In this document: one piece after another, positions 6,630-17,697 of the stretch | How positions within the stretch are numbered: position 1 is the first letter of the stretch | Layout: every line of letters starts with the position of its first letter | Source of the DNA: Turicibacter sp. | GTDB lineage: Bacteria; Bacillota; Bacilli; MOL361; Turicibacteraceae | Direction of reading: 5' to 3' | DNA length: 21,136 nt | Assembly (NCBI GenBank): GCA_030531025.1 | Contig: JAUMTV010000058.1 | Coordinates: 1 to 21,136 of the forward strand | Translations under genes and position numbers: made by a program | Notes under the pieces: generated by a model | What the model saw: only the letters and a program-made list of their open reading frames with translations | Database searches by the model: none | What the model was told of the DNA's origin: nothing

Positions 6630-9461
6630 CTATGATTGTCGTTGTTGATCACGAGCTAAAATTTTCTTTAAATACTTTCCTGTATAAGAACCGTCTACAT
6701 TGGCCACTTCCTCCGGTGTACCTTTTGCAATAATTGTTCCACCACGTGTTCCACCTTCTGGACCTAAGTCAATAATATAATCAGCTGTCTTAATGACATC
6801 TAAATTATGTTCGATAATAATAATCGTCGCCCCTTCTTCAACCATACGATTTAATACCTTTAGTAAACGTTTAACATCATCAACATGTAATCCGGTTGTA
6901 GGCTCATCTAAAATATAAACAGTTTTATCTGTAATACGACGATGAAGTTCAGAAGCTAATTTAACGCGTTGTGCTTCTCCTCCAGATAAAGTAGATGCCG
7001 GTTGTCCAAGTTTTAAATAACCAAGACCTACGTCACATAATGTTTTTAACTTACGTGCAATTTTCGGATGATGTTCAAAAAATACATATGCATCTTCTAT
7101 CGTCATTTCTAAAACATCAGCGATATTTTTCCCACGATATGTTACTGTTAATGTCTCACGATTATAACGTTTCCCATTACAAACTTCACATGGAACATAA
7201 ACGTCTGGTAAGAAGTGCATTTCAATTTTTAAAAGTCCATCGCCTCGACAAGCTTCACAGCGCCCACCTTTAACATTAAAGGAGAATCGACCTTTTTGAT
7301 AACCACGAACCTTTGCTTCATTTGTAGATGCAAATAAGTCACGAATATCATCGAATACGCCTGTATAAGTTGCAGGATTTGAACGTGGTGTACGCCCAAT
7401 TGGGGATTGATCGATATCAATAATCTTCTCGATATATTCAATTCCTTTTAACTCTTTATGCTTACCTGGTTTATCCTTAGTACGATAAAGCTTTGATGCA
7501 ATTGAACGATATAAAATATCATTAATCAATGTTGACTTTCCTGAACCTGAAACACCTGTTACAACATTCATAATTCCCATTGGAATTGAGAGGTTAACAT
7601 TTTTTAAATTATTTTCTTTCGCACCCTTTAATTCGATAAAGTTTCCATTACCTTTTCGACGCTCTTTTGGTAAATAAATTTGCTTTCTTCCACTTAAGTA
7701 CTGGCCTGTTATTGAGTTTTCATTCTGCATCACTTCTTCTGGCGTTCCTTGAGCTACAATCTGTCCTCCATGAATTCCTGCACCCGGACCAATATCAATT
7801 AAATAATCACAAGCCATCATTGTATCTTCATCGTGTTCAACAACAATTAATGTATTTCCTAAATCACGCATCGATTTAAGCGTTTCTATTAAGCGATCAT
7901 TGTCTCGTTGATGTAGCCCAATCGATGGCTCGTCTAAGACATATAAAACTCCTGATAATCGTGAACCAATTTGGGTTGCTAAACGAATGCGTTGAGCTTC
8001 TCCTCCTGAAAGTGAACCTGCTGAACGACTCAGTGTTAAATAATCTAAACCTACATTAACTAAGAAGCTTAATCGTTCAACAATCTCCTTTAAAATTAAA
8101 TTCGCAATAACTTTATCTTTCTCGCTTAAGTTTAAATTTTTAATAAAATCTAAAGCTTCCTGAATTGATAAATCTGTAAAATCATTGATATTTTTTCCAT
8201 CGACTAAAACAGATAATGCTTCTTCTGATAGGCGTTTTCCATCACACTTTTTACATGTTAAATCAGACATAAAACCTTCAATCCACTCTCGCATGAAAGA
8301 AGAGTTTGTCTCAATATAACGTCTCTCTAAGTTATTTACAACACCTTCATATAAATCGAATTTCTCTTGCTTAATTCCACTTTCAGATTGTAACTGAAAA
8401 TGAATAGGCTCTGTTGTTCCGTATAGAATGATATTTTTTTCTTTTTCAGTTAAATCTTCGAATGGTTTATCTAAGTCAATCCCGTAATGGCGACAAACAG
8501 TATCTAAAAGTTTTCGCCCATAATTTTCTTCCTTTTCCCATCCACGAATAGCTCCTTGTGCAATTGATAGCTTTGGATCTGGAATAAGTAAATCAACATC
8601 AATTTTCTTTTGGACACCAAGTCCACTGCACTCAGGACAGGCTCCAAAAGGAGAGTTGAATGAAAACATACGTGGCTCTAAGTCACCTACTGAAAAATCA
8701 CAATACGGACAGGAGAAATGCTCACTAAACACTAACTCTTCTTCTCCAATCACATCTACTAATACTTTTCCATCACCAAGTTTCAAAGCTGTTTCAATAG
8801 AATCTGCTACCCTTGCACTAGCATCGGGTCTTAAGGAAATTCGATCAACGATAACTTCAATTGTATGCTTTTTATTTTTATTTAAGTTAATTTCTTCATC
8901 TAAATCTCGCATCTCTCCGTTAACGCGAACTCGAACATAACCATCTTTTTTTAATTGTTCTAAAACTTTTACATGAGTTCCTTTTTTTCCAACAACGATT
9001 GGTGCTAAAATCTGCATACGAATTCGCTCAGGATATTCGTATAAGCGATCAACCATTTGTTCCACAGATTGAGCCTGAATTTCTACACCATGTGTCGGAC
9101 AAACTGGCTTACCAATTCTAGAAAATAATAAACGTAAATAATCATAAATTTCTGTTACTGTCCCTACTGTTGAACGGGGATTTCGATTTGTTGTTTTTTG
9201 ATCAATTGAAATAGCAGGTGAAAGTCCTTCAATCGAGTCAACATCTGGCTTTTCCATATTCCCTAAAAACTGTCGGGCATATGCAGATAAACTTTCTACA
9301 TAACGTCGTTGTCCTTCTGCATAAATTGTTTCGAAAGCAAGTGATGATTTTCCTGAACCTGATAGTCCCGTTAAAACAACTAATTGATTTCGAGGAATTT
9401 CTACATCAATATTTTTTAAATTTTGCTCTCTTGCGCCTTTTACAATAATTTTATCATTCAT
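6630..9461 (-). CDS. uvrA: Excinuclease ABC subunit A
   Basis: DNA damage sensor of nucleotide excision repair; a dimeric ATPase that loads UvrB on lesions. The 943 residues are normal. Order of motifs: Walker A GLSGSGKS at 32-39; first zinc module with Cys251, Cys254, Cys275 and Cys278 (CPYC and CPEC); first ABC signature LSGGEAQR and DEPSIGLH near 485-520; second Walker A GVSGSGKS near 640; second zinc module CEAC...CEVC near 735-765; second signature LSGGEAQR and DEPTTGLH near 830-865. Start ATG has AGAGGTGA just upstream. Last gene of the block with pcrA and ligA; 24 bases separate it from the histidine kinase gene. uvrB, often its partner, is not in this window. No LexA (SOS) box was seen in the short gap before it. 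Confidence 0.98.
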   Translation of the reverse strand: MNDKIIVKGAREQNLKNIDVEIPRNQLVVLTGLSGSGKSSLAFETIYAEGQRRYVESLSAYARQFLGNMEKPDVDSIEGLSPAISIDQKTTNRNPRSTVGTVTEIYDYLRLLFSRIGKPVCPTHGVEIQAQSVEQMVDRLYEYPERIRMQILAPIVVGKKGTHVKVLEQLKKDGYVRVRVNGEMRDLDEEINLNKNKKHTIEVIVDRISLRPDASARVADSIETALKLGDGKVLVDVIGEEELVFSEHFSCPYCDFSVGDLEPRMFSFNSPFGACPECSGLGVQKKIDVDLLIPDPKLSIAQGAIRGWEKEENYGRKLLDTVCRHYGIDLDKPFEDLTEKEKNIILYGTTEPIHFQLQSESGIKQEKFDLYEGVVNNLERRYIETNSSFMREWIEGFMSDLTCKKCDGKRLSEEALSVLVDGKNINDFTDLSIQEALDFIKNLNLSEKDKVIANLILKEIVERLSFLVNVGLDYLTLSRSAGSLSGGEAQRIRLATQIGSRLSGVLYVLDEPSIGLHQRDNDRLIETLKSMRDLGNTLIVVEHDEDTMMACDYLIDIGPGAGIHGGQIVAQGTPEEVMQNENSITGQYLSGRKQIYLPKERRKGNGNFIELKGAKENNLKNVNLSIPMGIMNVVTGVSGSGKSTLINDILYRSIASKLYRTKDKPGKHKELKGIEYIEKIIDIDQSPIGRTPRSNPATYTGVFDDIRDLFASTNEAKVRGYQKGRFSFNVKGGRCEACRGDGLLKIEMHFLPDVYVPCEVCNGKRYNRETLTVTYRGKNIADVLEMTIEDAYVFFEHHPKIARKLKTLCDVGLGYLKLGQPASTLSGGEAQRVKLASELHRRITDKTVYILDEPTTGLHVDDVKRLLKVLNRMVEEGATIIIIEHNLDVIKTADYIIDLGPEGGTRGGTIIAKGTPEEVANVDGSYTGKYLKKILARDQQRQS

Positions 9462-9485
9462 TTAAATTCACCTCTTGCTTTCTTT

Positions 9486-11369
9486 TTAACATTCATCTTC
9501 TTCAACTAACGTTTTGGCTAAAGGTAAAAATAGTGTAAAGGTTGAACCTACTTCTAATGTACTTTCTACTGTTAAATTTCCACCCATGACATTTGCTAAA
9601 CGCTTTGAAATACTTAATCCTAATCCTGTTCCGCCATAGCGTCTTGAAATTGTATTATTCTCTTGGGTAAATGCTTCAAAAATTGACTCCAGTTTATTAG
9701 GCGCAATTCCTTTACCAGTATCATTTACTTTAATACTTAAATAAGCTTCCGTTTCATTTTGATAATCTAAGTCAAAACTAACTTTAATTTCTCCAATATC
9801 AGTAAACTTAATAGCATTAGAAACTAAGTTTATAATAATTTGTTTAATACGGTCTTCATCTCCATATAGCTCATGAGGAATAGACTCATCAATAGTGACT
9901 TTTAACTCTATTCCTTTATTAGCTGCATCAATCACGAATAATTCCTCAACTTTATGAGCTGTTTGGAAAATATCAATTTGCTCAATAGATAATTTAACTT
10001 TTCCATCTTCAATCATTGAAAAATCAAGCAATTCATTAACTTGCTTCAGTAATAGATCACTCGAGTGTTCAATAATATCAAGCTGTTTTCTTTGCTTTGG
10101 ATGATCAATGCTTAACTTTAAAAGTTGAACATACCCTTTAATTGCATTTAAAGGAGTTTTTAATTCATGAGAGACTTTAGCTAAGAAGTGGGTCTTCGCT
10201 TGGCTGGCTACAAGTGCACGTTTCCAAGCATACTCTAATTCTTGACTTTGGCTACCTTTTACATTCAGTAATCTTTCATTTTCTAAATAAGCATTTCTAA
10301 CCATTAAAAAAGAGGATCTCCAACTATGACTAAGATTCGAAGGAATTGTATAATTTCCTTCCCCACAGCGTTTTACGTAATTAATGAGCAAGTAACATGG
10401 TTTCACAATCGACATAAACAAAATATAAGATACGAATAAAAATAAAATATTTAAAAGAATAGTACTTAACTCAAATAAGCTAATCATTTGAGCAATCACT
10501 TCTAATCGCAACTGATCTTTCGATTCATAATGAATAATTTTTAAATTAATAACTTCGGAAGTATGTTGACTTAAATAATAACCTTCATCTTTCAAAATAT
10601 AGGATGCTTCTTCAAAACTAGCCGTTGATAATATTTCATTCAACTTAGGCGAAAGATTATTTTCTGTATATAGTTGATTATCTACATAATAAAGAGCTCC
10701 ATTAAGCCCTACATCCAAAACAATATTTTTAGGATTAATTGTATAAAAGCTGAGTTGGAGATAACCTAATACTTTACCTTGCCATTTAACTTCTTGATAA
10801 GCTGACCAAATTTGATCCTTATTCTTTATCGATTCATTAAGAATAAATAATCCATCTTTTAGTTCGATATGTTGTGATTGATTCAATTTTTCCACAAAAA
10901 TCGTTTGATTCATCGACTCATCATAAAAAGGAATAAACATAAAATCAATAATTTCATGCTCATCTTTATATAACTCTTTGACATGAGGTAATACTCTATT
11001 TACTACTTCAACTGTTTTTAAATAAGCTAGATAAAATAACCTTTCTGCTTCCGTCATATCCTCCCAATTATTTAGTGATTGTTCATTCAATAGACGCTCA
11101 ATTTCCTGGGAATCCATCGTTTCAAAAACTTCTAAATTTTCTTGCAAAATAGAGACGGCTCTAAATTGTTCTAATTTTACTATTCGAGTGTACTCTTTAA
11201 AGTTTCCATCAATAATGCTTACAACTTCTTTAACTTGATTATCAATTTCTAACAACTTCTGTGAATAACTCTTTTCATAATTTAAATAAAAAGTAATTAG
11301 AAAGGATAACAGAACAATACTAAATAATCCCCAGAACATCATCGTTAAACGCCAAAATAACTTCTTCAT
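9486..11369 (-). CDS. Membrane sensor histidine kinase without adjacent response regulator
   Basis: Signal-transducing kinase. Numbering from the longest frame (TTG, 632 residues): membrane helix about 14-34; extracellular sensor region about 35-295, rich in charged and aromatic residues and of no family I can name (size fits a Cache-like domain); second helix about 300-328; linker; HisKA with phosphoacceptor His406 in FLAKVSHELKTPLN; HATPase_c with N box NLVSNAIKF (519-527), G1 DTGKGI (555-560) and G2 GTGLGL (585-590). No receiver domain. I set the start at the sixth codon, ATG at 11369, because AAAGAGG lies five bases before it, while the TTG has none; product 627 residues. It lies 23 bases after camS and 24 before uvrA, so it is cotranscribed with repair genes. 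Its partner regulator must be elsewhere. Confidence 0.9.
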   Translation of the reverse strand: MKKLFWRLTMMFWGLFSIVLLSFLITFYLNYEKSYSQKLLEIDNQVKEVVSIIDGNFKEYTRIVKLEQFRAVSILQENLEVFETMDSQEIERLLNEQSLNNWEDMTEAERLFYLAYLKTVEVVNRVLPHVKELYKDEHEIIDFMFIPFYDESMNQTIFVEKLNQSQHIELKDGLFILNESIKNKDQIWSAYQEVKWQGKVLGYLQLSFYTINPKNIVLDVGLNGALYYVDNQLYTENNLSPKLNEILSTASFEEASYILKDEGYYLSQHTSEVINLKIIHYESKDQLRLEVIAQMISLFELSTILLNILFLFVSYILFMSIVKPCYLLINYVKRCGEGNYTIPSNLSHSWRSSFLMVRNAYLENERLLNVKGSQSQELEYAWKRALVASQAKTHFLAKVSHELKTPLNAIKGYVQLLKLSIDHPKQRKQLDIIEHSSDLLLKQVNELLDFSMIEDGKVKLSIEQIDIFQTAHKVEELFVIDAANKGIELKVTIDESIPHELYGDEDRIKQIIINLVSNAIKFTDIGEIKVSFDLDYQNETEAYLSIKVNDTGKGIAPNKLESIFEAFTQENNTISRRYGGTGLGLSISKRLANVMGGNLTVESTLEVGSTFTLFLPLAKTLVEEDEC

Positions 11370-11392
11370 TTCATCCTCTTTCAAAAATACTC

Positions 11393-12586
11393 TTATTTCC
11401 AGCTTGTTAATCTTAATACGACTTCATCACTATTAGCTGGATGTAACAATACCCCATAAATTTCATCACTCGATCGAACTACAACATTAATATTATATTC
11501 TGGAGAAAATGTTTCTTTTATAAGTTGGCTTAACAATTGATGGAAGGATAACTTTTCAGCTAGACCATAGAAATCAATGTTAACCGTAATTTCCAAACTT
11601 TCTAACTTGCTATCTATAAAATGTGCTACGCCTACAATTCCATAGTAATGTGGATAATACTCTTTTATTACCTCTTTAAAAGAACTATACTGAGTAGATA
11701 AATTAGAATCAAAGGATAGCGTCTCATTACTTGGCAGTAAGTAGTAGTGTTCATTAACTTTTTCCCAATCTTTAATTTGTTCACTGTCAGCTGCAACTAA
11801 TGTTTTAGCTACCATATGACCTGGTATGACTGCATTTCCTTCTTCAACGATGTATAGTCCAATCATAATTGGAACAGATTTTAGTTCTTCTTGTGTACGT
11901 AAAATCTCAATAACTTGTTGAGCAATTTCTTGTCCTTTTGAAATCAAGGTTGCTTCATCTAAAGCGACTGTTTGCGTGTAATCTAACTCATTTTCCCATG
12001 ATTGATATGGGTTTAATGCCAATCCAATAGTCACACCACTTAAAATGGTTTCGTCCCCTTCTTGAATCAAATAATCTTGTTCAAGTAAATACGCTAGATA
12101 AACGGGACTATTTACTTCAATTCCATTAATGTTAATTGTCTCATCTAAAGATGGATTTAAACCTAAATCTACATAATTAGAATCAATTTCTAACTGTGCC
12201 TCTAACTCCGCTTGTGTTTTCTTTTTTGAAAGCATTTGTCTTACGACTTCTTTTGTTAAATATTGACCTTCTTGAAAATAAACATTCTTCGGATCAAAAT
12301 AAGATTGAGATTCACGCATTAACGCTAATTCAAAATTGTCAATATCATAGCGATTATCTACTTTTGAATACTTGGATGAGTAAATTAAACCACGAGTTGG
12401 ACTAGACTTATATGGTAGTATCGTTCGATAATAATCGGTTGTTGCTTCATTCGATAACCACTTCTTAGTTAATGTTTCTTCATCACTTGTTCCTTCCTGA
12501 ACAGATGGCGTTGGGGGTTTAGTACACCCCATTAAAACACTAATACTACATAAAAAACTAACTAATAATAAATAGAAACGCTTCAT
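11393..12586 (-). CDS. camS: CamS family lipoprotein
   Basis: Membrane-attached lipoprotein of the CamS sex-pheromone family (B. subtilis YerH). From the chosen start: MKRF, a hydrophobic core, and lipobox LMGC with Cys21; mature part about 377 residues, hydrophilic, without other membrane segments. Lsp would cut before Cys21 and Lgt would lipidate it. The reading frame can start at a GTG at 12604 inside ligA, but AGGAGG sits six bases before the ATG at 12586, which also gives a normal signal peptide; I use that. Position directly after ligA is typical (pcrA-ligA-yerH). The molecular job of CamS is not well known. The signal-peptide tail CSISVLMG has the size and hydrophobic nature of enterococcal pheromones. 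Confidence 0.87.
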   Translation of the reverse strand: MKRFYLLLVSFLCSISVLMGCTKPPTPSVQEGTSDEETLTKKWLSNEATTDYYRTILPYKSSPTRGLIYSSKYSKVDNRYDIDNFELALMRESQSYFDPKNVYFQEGQYLTKEVVRQMLSKKKTQAELEAQLEIDSNYVDLGLNPSLDETININGIEVNSPVYLAYLLEQDYLIQEGDETILSGVTIGLALNPYQSWENELDYTQTVALDEATLISKGQEIAQQVIEILRTQEELKSVPIMIGLYIVEEGNAVIPGHMVAKTLVAADSEQIKDWEKVNEHYYLLPSNETLSFDSNLSTQYSSFKEVIKEYYPHYYGIVGVAHFIDSKLESLEITVNIDFYGLAEKLSFHQLLSQLIKETFSPEYNINVVVRSSDEIYGVLLHPANSDEVVLRLTSWK

Positions 12587-12596
12587 CAAACTCCTC

Positions 12597-14603
<2,007 letters not shown>

Positions 14604-14606
14604 TCA

Positions 14607-16826
14607 TTATGAGCGTTTTTTTAATGCTGGATGTGATCCCATTAATTTTTTAATTCCATGTGGTGCACTAAAGGCAATTGAAATAACTTCACCTTTAACA
14701 CCTACAACAACACCTTCTCCAAATGTATCATGCTCTACCTTATCACCACTTGCCCATGAAGAATCAGAATTTAAACTCACTGTTTTAATTTGACGCTTAG
14801 GTGCTTTCGACTGTAATGCTTCTTGAAGTGTAAATGAAGGTCGAGGACGAGATTCAATACCTGTTTTATTTAAATATCTATCTGAAATTTCTTTGATAAA
14901 CATTGATTCTGGATTAGCAGAACGCATTCCATATTGATAACGACTTTGTGCATTAGTAATGAATAAAAGATCTTCTGCACGTGTAATAGCAACATACGCT
15001 AGACGACGTTCTTCCTCTAAATCATCTGCTCCTTGTTCAATCGCTGAACGAAGTGGAAAAATTCCATCTTCAAATCCACAAATAAAGACAACTGGGAACT
15101 CTAATCCTTTAGCTGCATGAATCGTCATTAATGTTACTTTAGATTCATTCGCTTCTTCTTCAGTCTCAGTATCTGTTTGTAACATTAAATCATTTAATAA
15201 AATAATCAACTTTGTCATTGTTGGTAAGTGTTCAGCACGTTCTTCGCTTTCTTCTTCCGCTAAAATCTCATCTAAATCAACTTCTTCAAATTGTGTGGCC
15301 ATTGATTTAAATTCACCTAAGTTATCAATACGACTATCTGCCTCAATCGTATTTTCATTTTCTAACATCTCAAGATATCCTGTTTGGCTTAATACTAAAT
15401 CAATAAAGCTAGCTAATGAATGATCCTCGATTTGAGCACGAAGTATATAAATCATCGTTTTAAAATCCATCAATTTGTTTAATGTCGCTTTGGCAACTAC
15501 ACCTGTTGCATCTTGGATAGATGCCATTAGTGATAATTCTGATTCTGCTGCAAATTGTGATAATTTATCAATTGATGCTGCTCCAATTCCACGTTTAGGT
15601 TCATTAACGACACGAACAAATGATAAATCGTCATCTGGATTACAGATTAAACGTAAGTAAGCCATTAAATCTTTAATCTCTTTACGCTTAAAATAACTTT
15701 GTCCTCCAACTAATCGATAAGGAATATTTTGACGAAGTAATGCTTGCTCTATAGCACGTGATTGAGAGTTCGTACGATATAAAACTGCAAAATCATGATA
15801 ATCATAAGTATCGCGTCTCATATAAGCAATTTTATCTACAATATAGGTTGCTTCAACGTCTCCATCAGCAGCACGATGATATTCAATCACTTCACCTTCA
15901 CCACGATCAGACCATAATTGTTTATCACGACGTCCACTATTATTTCTAATGACATCATTAGCAGCATTTAAAATCATCTGTTTGGAACGATAATTTTGTT
16001 CAAGTAAAACAACAGATGCATCTGGATAGTCACTCTCAAACGATAAAATATTTTCAATATTCGCTCCACGCCAACTATAAATTGACTGATCTGAATCACC
16101 CACAACACAGATATTTCGGAATTTTTCTGCTAATAATGTAACAATCTTATATTGAGCATGGTTCGTATCTTGATACTCATCAATATGAATATACTGAAAC
16201 TTATTTTGATAGAAAGATAAAACTTCTGGATGCTTTTCAAATAAATGAACAGTTAACATTAATAAGTCATCAAAGTCTACACGGTTATTTTTAAATAATT
16301 TCTGTTGATATTTTTCATAGACACGAATTACATCTTCATTCTCAAACTCTTTATTTAAATCGCTAGGCGTTTTCAGTTCATTTTTCGCATTACTAATTTG
16401 TGATAAGAAATATTTTGGAGACTGACGCTTTGGATCTAAGTTCAAATCTTCCATTACAGTTTTAATGACACTTAGTTGGTCTGCATCATCTAAAATCCCA
16501 AAGTTTAAGTCGTATCCGATTAAATCAATATCACGTCTTAAAATACGGACACACATCGAGTGAAATGTTGAAATCCAAACATCTTTTCCACGCTCACCAA
16601 TTAATTTTTCTACACGTTCTTTCATTTCACGAGCTGCTTTATTAGTAAAGGTAATTGCAAGAATATTATAAGGAGATACTTGTTTCTCAGACATTAAATA
16701 TGCAATACGATGTGTTAATACTCGTGTTTTTCCTGAACCAGCACCTGCCATTACCAATAGTGGCCCTTCAGTTGTTAAAATGGCTTCCTTTTGTTGTGGA
16801 TTCATTTTATCTAATAAATGACTCAT
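14607..16826 (-). CDS. pcrA: ATP-dependent 3'-5' DNA helicase PcrA
   Basis: Superfamily 1 helicase of the UvrD/Rep/PcrA type, acting in repair and in removing RNA polymerase and recombinase from DNA. From the chosen start (739 residues): Q motif NPQQKEAI; Walker A GAGSGKT at 28-34; motif Ia TFTNKAAREMK; Walker B DEYQDTN at 216-222; motif III GDSDQSIYSWRGA at 243-255; motif IV EQNYRS; motif V TIHAAKGLEF; motif VI near VAITRAE; C-terminal tudor-like segment (DKVEHDTFGEGVV). The frame is open from an ATG at 16850, but AAGAGGTGA lies just before the ATG at 16826, and MSHLLDKMNPQQ is a normal PcrA start. First gene of the repair block. pcrB, which precedes it in B. subtilis, is absent; a long repeat-rich leader takes its place. 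Confidence 0.97.
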   Translation of the reverse strand: MSHLLDKMNPQQKEAILTTEGPLLVMAGAGSGKTRVLTHRIAYLMSEKQVSPYNILAITFTNKAAREMKERVEKLIGERGKDVWISTFHSMCVRILRRDIDLIGYDLNFGILDDADQLSVIKTVMEDLNLDPKRQSPKYFLSQISNAKNELKTPSDLNKEFENEDVIRVYEKYQQKLFKNNRVDFDDLLMLTVHLFEKHPEVLSFYQNKFQYIHIDEYQDTNHAQYKIVTLLAEKFRNICVVGDSDQSIYSWRGANIENILSFESDYPDASVVLLEQNYRSKQMILNAANDVIRNNSGRRDKQLWSDRGEGEVIEYHRAADGDVEATYIVDKIAYMRRDTYDYHDFAVLYRTNSQSRAIEQALLRQNIPYRLVGGQSYFKRKEIKDLMAYLRLICNPDDDLSFVRVVNEPKRGIGAASIDKLSQFAAESELSLMASIQDATGVVAKATLNKLMDFKTMIYILRAQIEDHSLASFIDLVLSQTGYLEMLENENTIEADSRIDNLGEFKSMATQFEEVDLDEILAEEESEERAEHLPTMTKLIILLNDLMLQTDTETEEEANESKVTLMTIHAAKGLEFPVVFICGFEDGIFPLRSAIEQGADDLEEERRLAYVAITRAEDLLFITNAQSRYQYGMRSANPESMFIKEISDRYLNKTGIESRPRPSFTLQEALQSKAPKRQIKTVSLNSDSSWASGDKVEHDTFGEGVVVGVKGEVISIAFSAPHGIKKLMGSHPALKKRS

Positions 16827-16850
16827 TGTCTCACCTCTTAAAATTTTCAT

Positions 16851-16916
16851 CTATCTCACTTCACTTTTATAACTATAAATGTATAAGTCTAGATAAGCTT
16901 TTAGATCATTAAACAT
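16851..16916 (-). CDS. Possible 21-residue frame before pcrA
   Basis: ATG at 16914-16916, with GAGGGAG about eight bases upstream, opens 21 codons (starts MFNDLKAYLDLY) and stops with TAG three bases before the longest pcrA frame. The left inverted repeat of the 16882-17482 element lies inside it. The equivalent DNA motif at 17462-17482 is not in an open frame, so the reading frame may only be a by-product of the repeat. Weak. Confidence 0.2.
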   Translation of the reverse strand: MFNDLKAYLDLYIYSYKSEVR

Positions 16917-17068
16917 TAAAATATCTCCCTCATCTTATTCAACATGATCAGTCACATTGCAAAGGGATTACTTGTAATTCTTTACAGGCCATAAAGGGCA
17001 CCTATGCTTCCTATTAGGAATTAATCACCCTAATCATTGAAACACTAATTTTTTGAAATCAACAGGCT

Positions 17069-17206
17069 CATCCTCAGTTTTTGGGGATAGATCACTCAGC
17101 TCACCTAGGGGCCTATTCCCCAGCTGTTGAGGATTGTTCGCTTTGCTCACCTGGGGGCCCATTCCCCAGTTGTTGAGGATTGTTCGCTTTGCTCACCTGG
17201 GGGCCC
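17069..17206. repeat. Three tandem 46-nt GC-rich hairpin units
   Basis: Units at 17115-17160 and 17161-17206 differ at only one base (C at 17124, T at 17170). A degenerate third unit (17069-17114) matches about 26 of 36 positions. Each unit has outer arms CCCCAG and CTGGGG around an inner part with GAG/CTC. The block is far more GC-rich than its surroundings. It is not a CRISPR: units abut with no spacers. Confidence 0.9.
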
Positions 17207-17212
17207 CGCTTT

Positions 17213-17221
17213 ATTATAACA
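17213..17221 (-). promoter_or_regulatory. Extended -10 promoter reading into the hairpin repeats
   Basis: Minus strand TGT-TATAAT at 17213-17221, an extended -10. The -35 is poor. The expected start, about seven bases on, falls at or next to 17206, the first base of the hairpin array. No hairpin with a T-run was found between it and pcrA, so it may be a pcrA promoter with a long structured leader (about 380 bases), or drive a small RNA. Confidence 0.5.
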
Positions 17222-17239
17222 ATTTTATAGGTTAAATTA

Positions 17240-17257
17240 AACAAACATTTGTTTGTT
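17240..17257. promoter_or_regulatory. 18-bp palindrome, operator-like
   Basis: AACAAACA-TT-TGTTTGTT, perfect 8-bp arms with a 2-bp centre. The form resembles TetR-family operators. It covers the -35 area of the promoter at 17213-17221. No regulator gene is nearby. Confidence 0.5.
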
Positions 17258-17357
17258 ATTAGCCATTTTTTGAGAATATATTTATAAAACAGACATATTT
17301 ATTAGTCTAACAAAAAACGAGTTAATTTATACATTTTTTTCCTTTCGGTTTTGCTAA

Positions 17358-17589
17358 TATATAGAAACAGAAATGTTTTTTACATTTTTATAACAGGCTT
17401 AGTTAAAAAACTGCTTTCACGATAAGACAGACTATAGTTCAGCTAAAAGTTATCCGATATAAAAAACTTATCTGGACTTATATATAAAGACTTAAACCAT
17501 TATTGATTCTCAAACAAAAAAACTCGTAGATTAATTTAAGATATTAATCTACGAGTTTTAAGTCTATATAGAAACAGAAATGTTTTTTA
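17358..17589. repeat. 25-bp perfect direct repeat
   Basis: The 25-base sequence starting TATATAGAAACAG and ending with TGTTTTTTA occurs at 17358-17382 and 17565-17589, period 207. One copy is inside the inverted-repeat element, the other just after the glnS terminator. Bases on either side differ. Confidence 0.85.
17513..17562 (-). terminator. Intrinsic terminator after glnS
   Basis: A perfect 16-bp stem (17520-17535 with 17543-17558, core CTCGTAGATTAAT) and 7-nt loop; on the minus strand seven T follow. It lies about 140 bases past the glnS stop. T-rich on the plus side too, so possibly bidirectional. The space 17590-17697 between it and glnS holds nothing else recognised. Confidence 0.9.
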
Positions 17590-17697
17590 TACACTTATCA
17601 TTGGTCCTAGTTCTTAGAACCTTTTTATAATAAGATATCCTATAATCCAAATAAATCACTTACATATACTAATGCAAGCTTAGTATTAATAGCATCA

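Larger units (their letters stand above)
16882..17482. mobile_element. MITE/STAR-like intergenic element with inverted ends
   Basis: A 601-bp non-coding stretch bounded by imperfect inverted repeats: TATAAGTCTAGATAAG plus CTTTT at 16882-16902, and the reverse complement of TATAAGTCCAGATAAG plus TTTTT at 17462-17482; 19 of 21 positions match. Inside are the 46-nt hairpin repeats (17069-17206), a promoter reading into them, an 18-bp palindrome and one copy of a 25-bp direct repeat. No transposase frame. A third copy of the end motif is at 20941-20957 beside a second hairpin array, which suggests a family. No clear target duplication was found, so movement is inferred. Confidence 0.5.

Noticed and set aside
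6398..6733. Plus-strand 111-codon frame
   Set aside because: No ribosome site, composition unlike a protein, and a third of it is antisense to the end of uvrA and the terminator.
17069..17206. CRISPR array
   Set aside because: The 46-nt units are contiguous and nearly identical throughout with no unique spacers, and each folds into a hairpin; no cas genes are present.
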